Below are positions 34,601-42,994 of a stretch of DNA of 50,206 nt, piece after piece. Positions within the stretch are counted from its first letter, which is position 1, and the number at the start of each line of letters is the position of its first letter. The translations under genes were made by a program, and so were the position numbers. Source of the stretch: Planctomycetota bacterium (GTDB lineage: Bacteria; Planctomycetota; UBA1135; GCA-002748355); assembly GCA_024278315.1 (NCBI GenBank), contig JAJRTL010000011.1, forward strand, positions 1 to 50,206, written 5' to 3'. The notes below the pieces were generated by a model that was given only the letters and a program-made list of their open reading frames with translations, made no database searches and was not told where the DNA came from.

Positions 34601-35000
34601 GATCCTCGCCAAGTTCCTCCGGGTCGAGACCGGAGGAGCGGAGGGCCTGGGTGACAGCTACGAGGTCAAGGTCGGCCAGGTGAAGCAACGCTACCCCAAG
34701 ACCAACCTCCAGATCGGTTTCGCGTTCCACAAGGATCCCTCGGAGCCCAAAATCACGGGCAACAAGGATACGAACCGCTTCCCACAGGAGCTGGGCACCT
34801 TCCTCTACGACCTGGATCTCGACGATCCCGTGACGACCGAGCAGCTCCGTAAGCTGCACTACCGTTTCTCGAAGGCGAGGATCCGCTTCAACCTCAACTA
34901 CAACCCGGTTCAACCGTCCACCACTCCTGGTCCCAATCCGGTCCAGCCTGGTGTCGAACGACCCGGTATCCGATTCCTGAATCTGCCGTATCGTTTTTGA
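31698..35000 (+). CDS. giant lipoprotein B1 (family B), glycine-rich with Ig-like domain
   Basis: The 1100-residue product starts with a lipoprotein signal (LALALVACSK, Cys 28). Residues about 40-175 form an Ig-like domain (PFEVLTTAPANNGQLFLNQS) and about 210-310 a second (PVEVRLSFNQPLNPSSS). The region near 415-460 reads FSFNNIEIKQDVKVQG then NGTVRIDGLVSVNGG, the entrance of a glycine-rich beta-solenoid-like stretch (about 470-690) with runs of nine and seven Gly and paired strands such as GVVIIKALGPIIISSTGRVS. Glycine-rich secreted proteins with this GGGGGGAGG-VVIIKA pattern occur in myxobacteria and planctomycetes. The C-terminal 400 residues are a mixed beta domain. It sits between A1 and A2, read the same way. 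The likely place is the cell surface; the function is unknown. Confidence 0.82.
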   Translation: MMTPFRQIRTSVARTSMVGALALALVACSKGSETPADSRTGGPFEVLTTAPANNGQLFLNQSVRWTMSNPLNIDTATFNAIAFTVREAGGDPVSEQVTGNFRLGLDVDGVEDPYVLEFVPKLPTNSTFTNGGFKPARIYTVTIVQESMGNNPVLRDLAGNALSPSSAGQVLSFKTASGSSPDELFLDTRVGGPRVMKFEVGPQTGNRVSLNRLGTAPVEVRLSFNQPLNPSSSNVPVNQDTNPVNALLRQKGRIYLEYDDVILGDRQWIRAQVEMPVNDNRGAEVIIRPDGILPNNATIRVIVLADLQDISGESNVKDASYNPIAGTFATETSFHSQFDAVMMSFKDDTLIDKDAAFNDPIAEVKNGLLSASFDFEGLPTNFNYAPTSREIILNTNFTQVQPTNGPPIAVSGGVFSFNNIEIKQDVKVQGTGTNPLVFLANGTVRIDGLVSVNGGDGAQVNTLNSANFPTGGGVGVCMGGNGGKASQNVTNSTLQGETGWGPGQVPGGGGKGGKIACGSISNYAGGGGGGSMAQQGDDDFSSTAVQKKGTGGNGGTANATGGKPGPTNFLDQTKTNDFWGRLVTKSGDVIIGELLSPTGGGGGGGGGDVTSSSKCQAGQPGYINDRKGGGGGGGAGVVIIKALGPIIISSTGRVSADGGRGGGGEWAGSSRFGGGGGAGAGGMVVLMSATRIDLHTHQGTYANNDYNFSVTADGNISRVASYGSVRLHKYLQRNDKNNTGGYGGMGLVQLQTPPGDDADGTGTKLDDNLRVIQGANVLTGTAKTSYLIRGDIRPNPWFLASPYGRFSSAELHWRSTAASERRETVTPQSSGARVIDSLLGKSGPEWYFQQLVNRSKQGNSGYLDTDINSGALVFPPVRLDGGVTRAVIKDAQSNGADYHGTNAHVLTLDKNYLPDPLTGGWNYSNYRARLMDKSNSEVAEFRILSTSKDQILLEAGLTALPPNLGSVEILAKFLRVETGGAEGLGDSYEVKVGQVKQRYPKTNLQIGFAFHKDPSEPKITGNKDTNRFPQELGTFLYDLDLDDPVTTEQLRKLHYRFSKARIRFNLNYNPVQPSTTPGPNPVQPGVERPGIRFLNLPYRF

Positions 35001-35017
35001 TCCAGGAAGCCTGACTC

Positions 35018-35044
35018 GGAAATCTCTCCTCAAGGGAGGTTTCC
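35018..35044 (+). terminator. weak hairpin after lipoprotein B1
   Basis: GGAAA pairs with TTTCC around an inner CTCC/GGAG stem, 18 bases after the B1 stop. It has no T tract. Confidence 0.3.
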
Positions 35045-35150
35045 TGGGTCAGGTGCCCGGCACCCTCCTGGGCATCTGATCTCTACCTCTGACATGTTAG
35101 ACACCGCTCGAAGAAGACTCCCCGCAAGTCGAAGCCACAAGGACTCGAGA

Positions 35151-38100
35151 ATGCCAAGTTTCGATAGTAGAAGACCCGGTCAGCCATGGCTCAGATCCCT
35201 GAGTCGCAAGCTGCTCTTCGGAGGCCTGATTGGAGGCTTGATGTTGGCAGGCACTGCCTGCGACGGCCGCACGGAAAAGGACCCGACCGGCAACACTTCC
35301 ACGGGTAGTGGTGGTGCCAGGCTCATGGGCCTGCAGTACGGCCGCCTGGTCGACATCTACGCCTACCGGCGTGTGGAGGTTGGCATCAAGGACCGGTTGG
35401 ATCCACGCAATCGCCATGCCGTTCTCGTGCAGCGTGATGTCGTCGTCGGGCCTCGAGTCCAGAATGGTGATCCCTTTGCCACGGACACCGCTTCCTATCG
35501 ATACCTGCCATACGACCGGCAAGCGGGTCGCCGTGGTCTTCTGATCCTCTGGGATGACCAGAACAAGGACGAGAAGGCTGCGTACGACCGCGCTCTGCTG
35601 AACGCCACCAACAGTCTTGCCTCGGTCAATGACCATGCGGCCTTCCAACCCGGCAATCAGTTGGCTCCACCCATGGTTCCGGCGGATGCCGCCATCGTGC
35701 TGACCTTCGATAGCCCACTGGGACTGGATTCGGCCTTCTTCCGTCAGGTGCCCACGGCCCTGCAGGTGCTGCAGTTGGTGGGGAATCCCGATGTCGTCTC
35801 CCATGGTGCGGCCTACAGGCTTTTGGACACGAGAATCGTCTCCAAGGAGAACGGAAGGATCCTGATCATCGATCCGGAGATCAGCGGTTTCGAAGCCGTG
35901 GGGCGCGTACCCAACCCGCGTGGTTTGCCGCAATCGCAGAACCAGACCGCAGCCAATATCCGCATTGCGTTCCCGACCTCGGGCATCGTGAGCAATCAAC
36001 TCAAGGTGGCGACCGATGCCATCCAGGAACTGAACTCGGTGGACGTCAACGGCGATGATGCCGTGATCCGAGACTTCCGCTCCGGCAGCATCCTCGACGA
36101 TTTCGTCGGCAATCTCCCGGACGAGGACATGCCCGAGATCGCGACACGGAAGACCATGGGCATCATGTCCGTGGACGTTGCCAAGCGTATGGTCGTCGTC
36201 AACAAGAGGTTTGCGAATCTGATCCTCAGGCCACGCCTGCCTTTCGTCGACGGCCCTATCTCCACCCTCGATGGCAGACCTCTGGGCCCACGTGCCGTTC
36301 CGCAGGGGACCGCCTTCCAGAACGGGGACACGATCAGTCAGGACATTGTCTCGCCGGTGACCGGTGAAGTCGTCCGCATCCAGGGTGAGGTGCTCCAGAA
36401 TCTGGACATTCCCATTCTTGAGGGCCATCCCAACCTGGGTAAGGGAGGCGCTGGTCCGACAGCGATCCTGATCCTCTCGACCGTCTCTGGTACAGACTCC
36501 CTGGGCAATCCTGTGGTCATGGAGGGTTCGAGACTTGAGCCCCTGGGCAAGGCCTGCGAGGCCAAGGTCCACTACCACGATCAGGTGATCCTGCCTGGCA
36601 ATGAGGATGTCGGCGATGCGGGCCGCAGGGATGAGTTCCTGCGTTTCACGCCTGCACCTCCCAAGCTGGATGCCAACCGCAACCCGCTTCCGCCGAACAA
36701 GAACATCGCGCCGAATGTCCAGGTTTCCGTGGAGTTCAGCAAGCCGATGTATCTGCCTTCGGTCAAGTCAGATGAGAATGTCATTCTGGCCAACCGTACC
36801 GGCGATGTCTGGAAGTATCTGGCCAACCCCAAGGTGGCTACCGTGGCCACCGAGCCGACCATCGCGACAGATTTGAGGGGAGATGGCATGGCCATCAACC
36901 TCAACCCTCCGCTGGGCTTGCTTCACAAGAAGGGGACAGCTGAGGACTACTACTTCCATGCGGCCGTAGCCGAGCAACCCGCCACGGACCGTTCCGGCAA
37001 GAAACTCCTCGTGTCGGATACCGACAAGAGGCTCGATGCTGTGACCTTCCGGTTTAGCCTCGACAAGGCAGCGGAAGACAATCTGGTGGCTTCGATCGTC
37101 CGTCGTTTCGTCTCTGCAGACGAGGATGGCACGAGCGAACAGGACATCATCCTCGACTACTTCGGTCAGTATCAGGTCCTGCCGGCTCTGGGTGCCATGT
37201 TTGGCTCCCCAACCCTGCGTTTCACGAGAGTGGCCGATAGCTCGACCCTGCCCAGCATCCTTCGCGGAAACATGGGCGAGTGCTCCGTGAGCATGCCTCC
37301 CGAGACTCTCTATCATGGGCCCATCATGTTGGTGACCCCACCGAACCCGCCGGAGGGTTGGGTGATCGAGCCTCTGGTTCCCCAGGGCTCGCGTGTGCAG
37401 TGGACCTACCGTGAGGACGACTTCCAGCTCTCACACCGCAACCCGCAGGACTTCGAGCTGGACGTGGAGCAGCTGTACTGGGCTCCCTTCATCGCCCGTA
37501 GTCCCTCGCTGTTCACCTTCGATGTCTTCGATCGCTTCTCAATGACTCTTGGCACGGCCGAGAAACGTCCGGATACGCGAGTTCGTGTCACCAATCCTCC
37601 ACCTCCCGGGGTTCCCCGCTGTAGCCGGGATACGGCTTGGAGTGCCCGTAACGGCCTCTCGACCAACTTCGCGGGCAACTACCTGGACAACAGCAGCCGT
37701 GCGGTCGTCGTTTCCAGGAAGATCTACATGATCAACCCGCAGAAGCAGTTCTCTGCCAAGAGCGGTGTGGTCATGATGGGGTGGCCGGACTTCGAGAAGA
37801 CCTATACCTGGCGTGATCGGCGGGATGTCGGCTGGGACAGCGCGCGCGGTGTCGCAGTTGGGCTCGGTGGATCACAGGCACCCAACAACACGAGTACCGG
37901 TGATCGGACTCTCGACATCACGAGTCCTTGGCTCCCCGAGCTGGACGACAAGGGTGCGCCTATCGCCAACAACACCGCGCTCAACTTCAGCTCCGGTTAC
38001 TCCAACCTCCAGGCAGACGACTTCAAGGGCAAGACGACACAGGATCACCATCCGATCGCGCTGCCGCTGCTTGTGGACGTCAAGGTCTGGCCGGATGACA

Positions 38101-38912
38101 AGGCCAATGGCCTGGCCAAGGGAACGAACCGCTTCCAGCTCGCAGGCATCAATGCGCCTCAGCCGAGCCCCGAGGTTGGTTTCTACAATGCGGGCATCCC
38201 CTGGATGCGGGTGCAGAGCTCCGGTGGTCTCGACCTCAAGAACAACGAGACCTTCGTGAATCCCGAGACTGTGGGGACCGCGATCGGTGGTTGGTTGCAG
38301 AACGGATTCTTCGGTCGGTTCAACGCACCTCCGGGTGACGGCATGACCTACTGGGGCCAGGCCGACTTCGTTCGCAAGAAGTCCGTCATCACTGCGGGCT
38401 ACGTGGACATGCTGCTGCCCAACAAGAACGAGTTCACTCCTCCCCCGGGTTGGAGCGGCTCCCAGTTCGGCAAGAACGGTTACCCGGATCTCACGAGCCT
38501 CGGGGGAGCCGGTATGCGCGCAGGCGAGATCACCATCCTGACGACTCCGAGCTTCCAGGAATTGCCTGCCGGCACTTCGATCAAGATCGACTATCGAGGC
38601 AGCGAATCCTTCGACAAGTCCGACACGGTCTACAAGCCGATCGCCAAGGAGACTGCGGTGAACCGTGGCAACCTCCTGAGCCCGGACTTCGCCGAAGAGC
38701 AGTTCCGCTACGTTGGTTCCAAGCGCATCAAGGCCCTCGGGATGACCAACTACGTGTCCAAGGCGTCTCTTCTGGTCGACCCCAAGACCCGCGTGGCTCC
38801 GCGCTTCATCAACTGGCGCTTCACCTTCTTCAACAACGCCCAGGTCAACCCGGCAACCGTGCCCTTCCTGGAGTTCTTTGCAGTGAAGTATCGTCTGCGT
38901 TCGCCTAAGTAG
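35151..38912 (+). CDS. giant lipoprotein A2 (family A), paralog of A1
   Basis: The ATG at 35151 is preferred because AAGGA lies 7 bases before it; an in-frame ATG at 35094 would add 19 residues before the signal. The 1253-residue product has a signal ending in LAGTAC (Cys 37, position -3 is Gly, slightly atypical). The following residue is Asp, which in Escherichia coli keeps lipoproteins in the inner membrane; whether that rule holds here is unknown. The whole length aligns with A1: GRLVDIYAY, IRDFRSGS, NIAPNVQVSVEFSKPMYLPS (Ig-like), SIVRRFVSADEDGTSE, NPQDFELDVEQLYWAPF, FDVFDRFSMTLGTAEKRPD, PRFINWRFTFFNNAQVNP. The gene is followed by a very strong terminator. No function can be assigned. 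Confidence 0.85.
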   Translation: MPSFDSRRPGQPWLRSLSRKLLFGGLIGGLMLAGTACDGRTEKDPTGNTSTGSGGARLMGLQYGRLVDIYAYRRVEVGIKDRLDPRNRHAVLVQRDVVVGPRVQNGDPFATDTASYRYLPYDRQAGRRGLLILWDDQNKDEKAAYDRALLNATNSLASVNDHAAFQPGNQLAPPMVPADAAIVLTFDSPLGLDSAFFRQVPTALQVLQLVGNPDVVSHGAAYRLLDTRIVSKENGRILIIDPEISGFEAVGRVPNPRGLPQSQNQTAANIRIAFPTSGIVSNQLKVATDAIQELNSVDVNGDDAVIRDFRSGSILDDFVGNLPDEDMPEIATRKTMGIMSVDVAKRMVVVNKRFANLILRPRLPFVDGPISTLDGRPLGPRAVPQGTAFQNGDTISQDIVSPVTGEVVRIQGEVLQNLDIPILEGHPNLGKGGAGPTAILILSTVSGTDSLGNPVVMEGSRLEPLGKACEAKVHYHDQVILPGNEDVGDAGRRDEFLRFTPAPPKLDANRNPLPPNKNIAPNVQVSVEFSKPMYLPSVKSDENVILANRTGDVWKYLANPKVATVATEPTIATDLRGDGMAINLNPPLGLLHKKGTAEDYYFHAAVAEQPATDRSGKKLLVSDTDKRLDAVTFRFSLDKAAEDNLVASIVRRFVSADEDGTSEQDIILDYFGQYQVLPALGAMFGSPTLRFTRVADSSTLPSILRGNMGECSVSMPPETLYHGPIMLVTPPNPPEGWVIEPLVPQGSRVQWTYREDDFQLSHRNPQDFELDVEQLYWAPFIARSPSLFTFDVFDRFSMTLGTAEKRPDTRVRVTNPPPPGVPRCSRDTAWSARNGLSTNFAGNYLDNSSRAVVVSRKIYMINPQKQFSAKSGVVMMGWPDFEKTYTWRDRRDVGWDSARGVAVGLGGSQAPNNTSTGDRTLDITSPWLPELDDKGAPIANNTALNFSSGYSNLQADDFKGKTTQDHHPIALPLLVDVKVWPDDKANGLAKGTNRFQLAGINAPQPSPEVGFYNAGIPWMRVQSSGGLDLKNNETFVNPETVGTAIGGWLQNGFFGRFNAPPGDGMTYWGQADFVRKKSVITAGYVDMLLPNKNEFTPPPGWSGSQFGKNGYPDLTSLGGAGMRAGEITILTTPSFQELPAGTSIKIDYRGSESFDKSDTVYKPIAKETAVNRGNLLSPDFAEEQFRYVGSKRIKALGMTNYVSKASLLVDPKTRVAPRFINWRFTFFNNAQVNPATVPFLEFFAVKYRLRSPK

Positions 38913-38953
38913 GCCTGGCTGACGACCTACCGGGCCAACGACCCTGGGGTAGA

Positions 38954-38989
38954 CAAGGCCCCCCTCCCTCGCATGGGAGGGGGGCCTTG
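38954..38989 (+). terminator. strong terminator after lipoprotein A2
   Basis: A perfect 15-bp stem (CAAGGCCCCCCTCCC with GGGAGGGGGGCCTTG) closes a 6-base loop, followed by TGCCTTTCC. It separates A2 from the interrupted B2 gene. Confidence 0.85.
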
Positions 38990-39057
38990 TGCCTTTCCGG
39001 AGGGGCACTCCAGAGTGCCGCAGCAATCTGGCCCACCTTGGGATAGGCTGGGCATCG

Positions 39058-40839
39058 ATGATCTGGACCCGCCTTCTTCTCTACCTGCCGCTGCTCGCCC
39101 TCGCTTGCAGTCGGGAGTCGCCTGACCGGGAGCTCGAGGTGCGCCGTGTGGATCTGGCGGCGGACCCCCTCTTCGTCAACCAGGCGATCCGGGTGTACTT
39201 CGACAAGGTCCTGGATCGCGCCTCGGTGACCCCTGATACCGTGCGGGTCCTCGATGAGGCCGGCAACGCCGTGCCTGGGCGCCTCAGGACAGGCGATTGG
39301 TAGCTGGCATTCGAACCCATTCCTCCTCGCAAGCCGGATCTCTCGGATGGCTCCTTTGTACCGGGGCGCAGGTACCGGCTGGAATTGGCCGCCTTCCCCC
39401 TGGCCAATGCGCTGCGGGGGCGTGCTGGCGAAGTCCTGAAGAAGCCCGTGTCCCGGGGATTCCGCATCCACACCAGTGCCGACCTGCCGGCTGGAGCTGC
39501 GACGGAGTTCCTTCCCAGCACGGGCGGAGAGTCGATCTTCCACCCCCTCCTCCCTGTGCAAGTGCTGGAGGGGGGGCAGGTTCTCGAGGTGGCCTTCAGT
39601 CGACCCGTCTACCCTCCGTCCGTTCGGCTCGAGGCCTTTCTCCTGACTCGTCAGCTCGGGATGACGCCGATAGCTTTGCGAAGGGTCGAGATCCTGGGTC
39701 GTCCCGGCCGCTTCGGCCCCGGGTCGGTTCTCCGTCTGTATCCCGCTCGAGCCCTCACCCCGGGTCTCTACATCCTGTCTTTCCAGCCGGGATCCGAGGG
39801 GATCCAGGATTACGGTGGCGAGGGACTGCTGGTCCCCTCGACCTTTCCGGGCCAGCGTTGGAACCAGGGAGGGCCCCTGACCTTCGCAGTTGAGGAGAAG
39901 GGGCTCTCCTCCCCCTTCCAGGAGGATCTCCGTCAGCGTGCACCTGTCTTCGACATGGATCCCGAGGGCGTTGGCCTGCCTGTAGATATGGAGGGTGGTC
40001 TCCGACTCACGTCCACGGGGCTGCGTTTCCCGGATCTGGAGTTTTCGAAGTTCCAGAGCCATGGTCCTCTCTCCGTGGAAGAGAGGATGGTCATCCTGGA
40101 ACCGGAAAGACCTCTACCCGGCGAGCAGGCCAGGCTCGGGAGCCAGTGGGATTTCGACTCCCTCGTGGTCCGTAGGGGCTGCAAGCTCATCGTGATGCTG
40201 GATCGGGATCTGGAGATCCGGATTGCAGGGCGGTTCTCGGTAGAGGGAGAACTGCTCTTCCGGTTGGGGGGCAAGGCTCGGGCTCTTGGCGGAAAGCGTT
40301 CGGGCTTGTTCCGCGGGGATCCACGTCCGACCTGGGCCGAGATCCACCCTCGGGTTCGCATCCTGGTCGGTGGACTGTGCCGACTCGAGGGTGCCATGGG
40401 GCTCTATCAAGAGAGTGAGCCAGGACCAGGGGAGGCTCGTGCGAGGCTCGTTCCCGGATACCTCTGGGGCCGAGGACCTTTTTTTGGCAACTGGGGAGCC
40501 AGCAGGCTCCAGAGTTGGATCCGTACGCCGCAGGATGCGAGCGAGCCCCGGGCGCTGCGGCCCACCGCCTTGCCAGGGCGATGGGGGTGGTTGGGTCCCT
40601 GGCATGCCCTTGAGCCATCCCACTCGTTCAAGGGTGAGGTGACCTTGCTCGGAGCGACACAGGATCTGACCCTCGAACTCCTGGTGCAGGGGCGGCATGA
40701 GAACGGGAGACTCAGCTCCTGGGTTCTGCCCGATGTCCTTCCGCAACTCGGGCGCTTGAGCGCACTTCGCGCGGCTCTCTACGTGGATGGCTCCGACGCG
40801 GACACCGGCCTCCTGCTTCAGGGGATGGGGATCCGCTGA
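39058..40839 (+). pseudogene. lipoprotein B2 (family B), interrupted by an in-frame TAG
   Basis: The reading frame starts at an ATG at 39058 with a clear lipoprotein signal (LLALACSRE, Cys 17). It runs through an Ig-like segment (QAIRVYFDKVLDRASVTPDT) to codon 81, reading GDW, where TAG at 39301-39303 stops it. The same frame continues with no other stop to 40839: LAFEPIPPRKPDLSDGSF, then FVPGRRYRLELAAFPLANAL, which is the expected continuation of the Ig-like domain. The downstream part (about 512 codons) resembles B1: WDFDSLVVRRGCKLIVMLDR with LEIRIAGRFSVEGELLF matches the FSFNNIEI...NGTVRIDGLVSVNGG region there. It lacks the long Gly-rich part. A single base change would restore a 593-residue protein. 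Nonsense mutation, read-through or sequencing error are the options; I favour a recent pseudogene. Confidence 0.75.
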
Positions 40840-41091
40840 TTCACGCCTATGTGGATGCGGCTGCGGCAGAAAGCGCGAGGCTCGTTCGCCCTCGCGAGCC
40901 TCGTGATTCCTGGCTTTCAGAGCGATTCCCTACCGAAAAGTCCTCCCGAGAACGGTTCCTGTCAGGCTAGAATCTGCCCTTTCCAAGAGGCTTACCCCAG
41001 AATAGATGGCGGATCGGGACTGGGGTCGAGCCAAGGGCGGTTCCCGCGCAGGCGGGTGTAGGGCGGCCAGACAGGTCGTACGGGGAGACGA
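40840..41091 (+). other. intergenic region before the prepilin peptidase gene
   Basis: A 9-bp stem CGAGGCTCG with CGAGCCTCG (40876-40903) may end the B2 transcript. TAGAAT at 40968-40973 could be a -10 box for pilD, but no -35 matches. No gene is seen. Confidence 0.4.
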
Positions 41092-42066
41092 TTGGATATT
41101 CTGCTCGCAATTGTGAGTGCGATTCTGGGACTCATGGTGGGTTCCTTCCTCAACGTGGTGATCTATCGTCTCCCACGCGAGACCTTCCTCTCCGGGGGCA
41201 AGCGCTCTCACTGCCCCTCCTGCCAGGCGCAGATCGCGTGGTTCGACAACCTTCCCGTGATCTCCTGGTTGTTGTTGCGGGGCAAGGGGCGTTGCTGCGG
41301 CACAAGGATCTCGATCGAGTATCCGCTCGTCGAACTCGTCACCGGCTCGGCATTCCTCGCGATCTGGCTCTATCAAGGCCAGGGTGGTTTCCGCGGTAGC
41401 ACAGCCGTCTGGTCACCCTTGGTGGGTTGGGATGCGGCGGCCGTCCTCTTGCTCGTCGCGAGCTTCGCACTCACGTCCGCGCTCCTGGCGGCCTCGGTCA
41501 TCGACTTCCATCACCGCATTCTGCCCAACGCCATCAACTATCCTGGGCTCGCGCTGGCCCTGCTGTTGAGCCTGTTGCTCCCCTCCATCCATGCGGACGA
41601 CTGGCTCTATGGTCGTTTCCATGAGGCTGCCCCCAGTGCACGTTCGTTTCTCGTCGCACTGGCTGGCATGGCCGTGGGGGCTGGTCTTCTGCAGCTCGTG
41701 GCCTGGATCGGTAAGAAGCTCTACGGCCGGGACGCCATGGGCATGGGTGACGTGAAACTCATGGCCTTCCTCGGTGCTCTGCTGGGTCCAGGCGGTGTGC
41801 TCCTGGCCTTGGCCTTGGCCGTCCTTCTGGGCGCTTTTGGTGGGATCGCAGCCGCGATCTTCACGCGGGATCCCATGATTCCCTTCGGCCCCTTCCTGGC
41901 TGTGGCCTCCCTGGCCTCCTGGTTTGCAGAAGGCTCGATTCGCTACCTGCTGGGAGAAGCTTGGCCCCTCTGGCTGCGCACCAGCGATTATGGGATGCCA
42001 ACACTGGTTGGCATCTGTGTACTTTGTTTGTTCGCCATCCTCTTTCTCCGGAGGCTTCGGCGATGA
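41092..42066 (+). CDS. pilD: prepilin leader peptidase/N-methyltransferase PilD
   Basis: The start is a TTG at 41092 with GGGGAG 4-5 bases upstream. The 324-residue membrane protein has an N-terminal GSFLNVVIYRLPR box and the cytoplasmic Cys domain, then at least six hydrophobic helices. The two catalytic Asp residues of this aspartic protease are D138 (ASVIDFHHRILPN) and D220 (GMGDVKLMAFLGALLG). Cysteines are at 41, 44, 68 and 69 (CPSC and CC), so the second pair is adjacent instead of C-x2-C. It cleaves and N-methylates type IV prepilins and type II pseudopilins. The last codon overlaps an ATG (ATGA at 42063), which may link it to the next gene. Confidence 0.94.
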   Translation: MDILLAIVSAILGLMVGSFLNVVIYRLPRETFLSGGKRSHCPSCQAQIAWFDNLPVISWLLLRGKGRCCGTRISIEYPLVELVTGSAFLAIWLYQGQGGFRGSTAVWSPLVGWDAAAVLLLVASFALTSALLAASVIDFHHRILPNAINYPGLALALLLSLLLPSIHADDWLYGRFHEAAPSARSFLVALAGMAVGAGLLQLVAWIGKKLYGRDAMGMGDVKLMAFLGALLGPGGVLLALALAVLLGAFGGIAAAIFTRDPMIPFGPFLAVASLASWFAEGSIRYLLGEAWPLWLRTSDYGMPTLVGICVLCLFAILFLRRLRR

Positions 42067-42128
42067 AAACGCTTTTCTCTCACACTTGCCTCGATTGGGC
42101 TCGCGATGGAGCCCGGGAGATGATGACC

Positions 42129-42803
42129 ATGATGACGATGCTACGATCCAGAAAGAGCCTTCTGTTGCTCTTCGCTCTCTCCCTCGCTTCCTTGACCGGA
42201 TGCAAGGCCAAGCTTCAGGCCCAGCTGCGCGATCGCGATGAGACGATCCGGAGCCTGGACGGTCAGCTGGCCAACATGCGCCTGGAGAACGAGCGCTTGC
42301 AGGCCGAGCGCGATCGAGCCCTCGCCGATGCCAAGGCGCGCCAGAGCCAGCCCCAGGAAGCCTCGGCTCCCAAGCAAGGGAACAAGAAGGATCTGGATTT
42401 CCTTGCCAACGAGATTGGCAGTGACGTCAAGGTCCGGAATGTGGGGGGGCGGATCTCGATCGGGATCCCGAGCAGCGTGAGTTTTGCTCCTGGGAGCACT
42501 CAGCTCAGCCCCGAAGGTCAGAGGGTTCTGGGGCGAGTCGCGCGGGTCCTCCAGAGGGACTTCGCCGGTCGGCGCATCTACGTCGAGGGGCACACCGACC
42601 GGACGCCGCTCAAGAAGACCAAGTCCAAATACAAGACCAATCGGCGGCTCTCAGCCATGCGAGCCGATGCCGTGGCCACGTACCTGGGGCAGCATCAGGT
42701 CCCTGAGTCCAAGATCGTGATCGTGGGCTACGGGCCCTACAAGCCTGTGTCGCAGAGCAACCTGGCCGCCAATCGCCGGGTGGAGGTCGTGATCGGCGAC
42801 TAG
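42129..42803 (+). CDS. OmpA-family peptidoglycan-binding lipoprotein
   Basis: Of several ATGs the one at 42129 is chosen, because GGGAG lies 9 bases before it and the lipoprotein signal (LLLLFALSLASLTGC, Cys 25) follows at a normal distance; ATGs at 42063 and 42120 are in the same frame. The 224-residue product has a coiled coil after the Cys (about 30-70, with RDRDETIRSLDGQLANMRLE), a Gln/Ala/Pro linker and an OmpA C-terminal domain (about 100-224) with FAPGSTQLSPEGQRVL, IYVEGHTDRTPLKK and NRRLSAMRADAVATYL. Such proteins anchor the outer membrane to peptidoglycan. It is not a MotB because it lacks a membrane helix. The neighbour is pilD, which may indicate a role near the pilus channel (inference). 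Confidence 0.88.
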   Translation: MMTMLRSRKSLLLLFALSLASLTGCKAKLQAQLRDRDETIRSLDGQLANMRLENERLQAERDRALADAKARQSQPQEASAPKQGNKKDLDFLANEIGSDVKVRNVGGRISIGIPSSVSFAPGSTQLSPEGQRVLGRVARVLQRDFAGRRIYVEGHTDRTPLKKTKSKYKTNRRLSAMRADAVATYLGQHQVPESKIVIVGYGPYKPVSQSNLAANRRVEVVIGD

Positions 42804-42914
42804 GCAGCCCGAACGATTCATGACCTCGATGCGTCTGGGAGGCTTCTCCGGGCCTGCCGAGCGCGGGGCCGGAGATTGCGTCCCAATCCCCTGGTCTACC
42901 ACGCCCTATGGCGA

Positions 42915-42943
42915 TTCCATGGCGGTGGCCTTGTGCCTATAGT
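42915..42943 (+). promoter_or_regulatory. candidate promoter of the EF-G-like gene
   Basis: TTCCAT at 42915-42920 and TATAGT at 42938-42943 (5 of 6 to the -10 consensus) are 17 bases apart. The expected start is about 45 bases before the ATG at 42995. Confidence 0.4.
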
Positions 42944-42994
42944 CTGGGGCCCGAACTCCCCCCAGAAAACCGCTGCAACAAGAGGAATTGGCGT

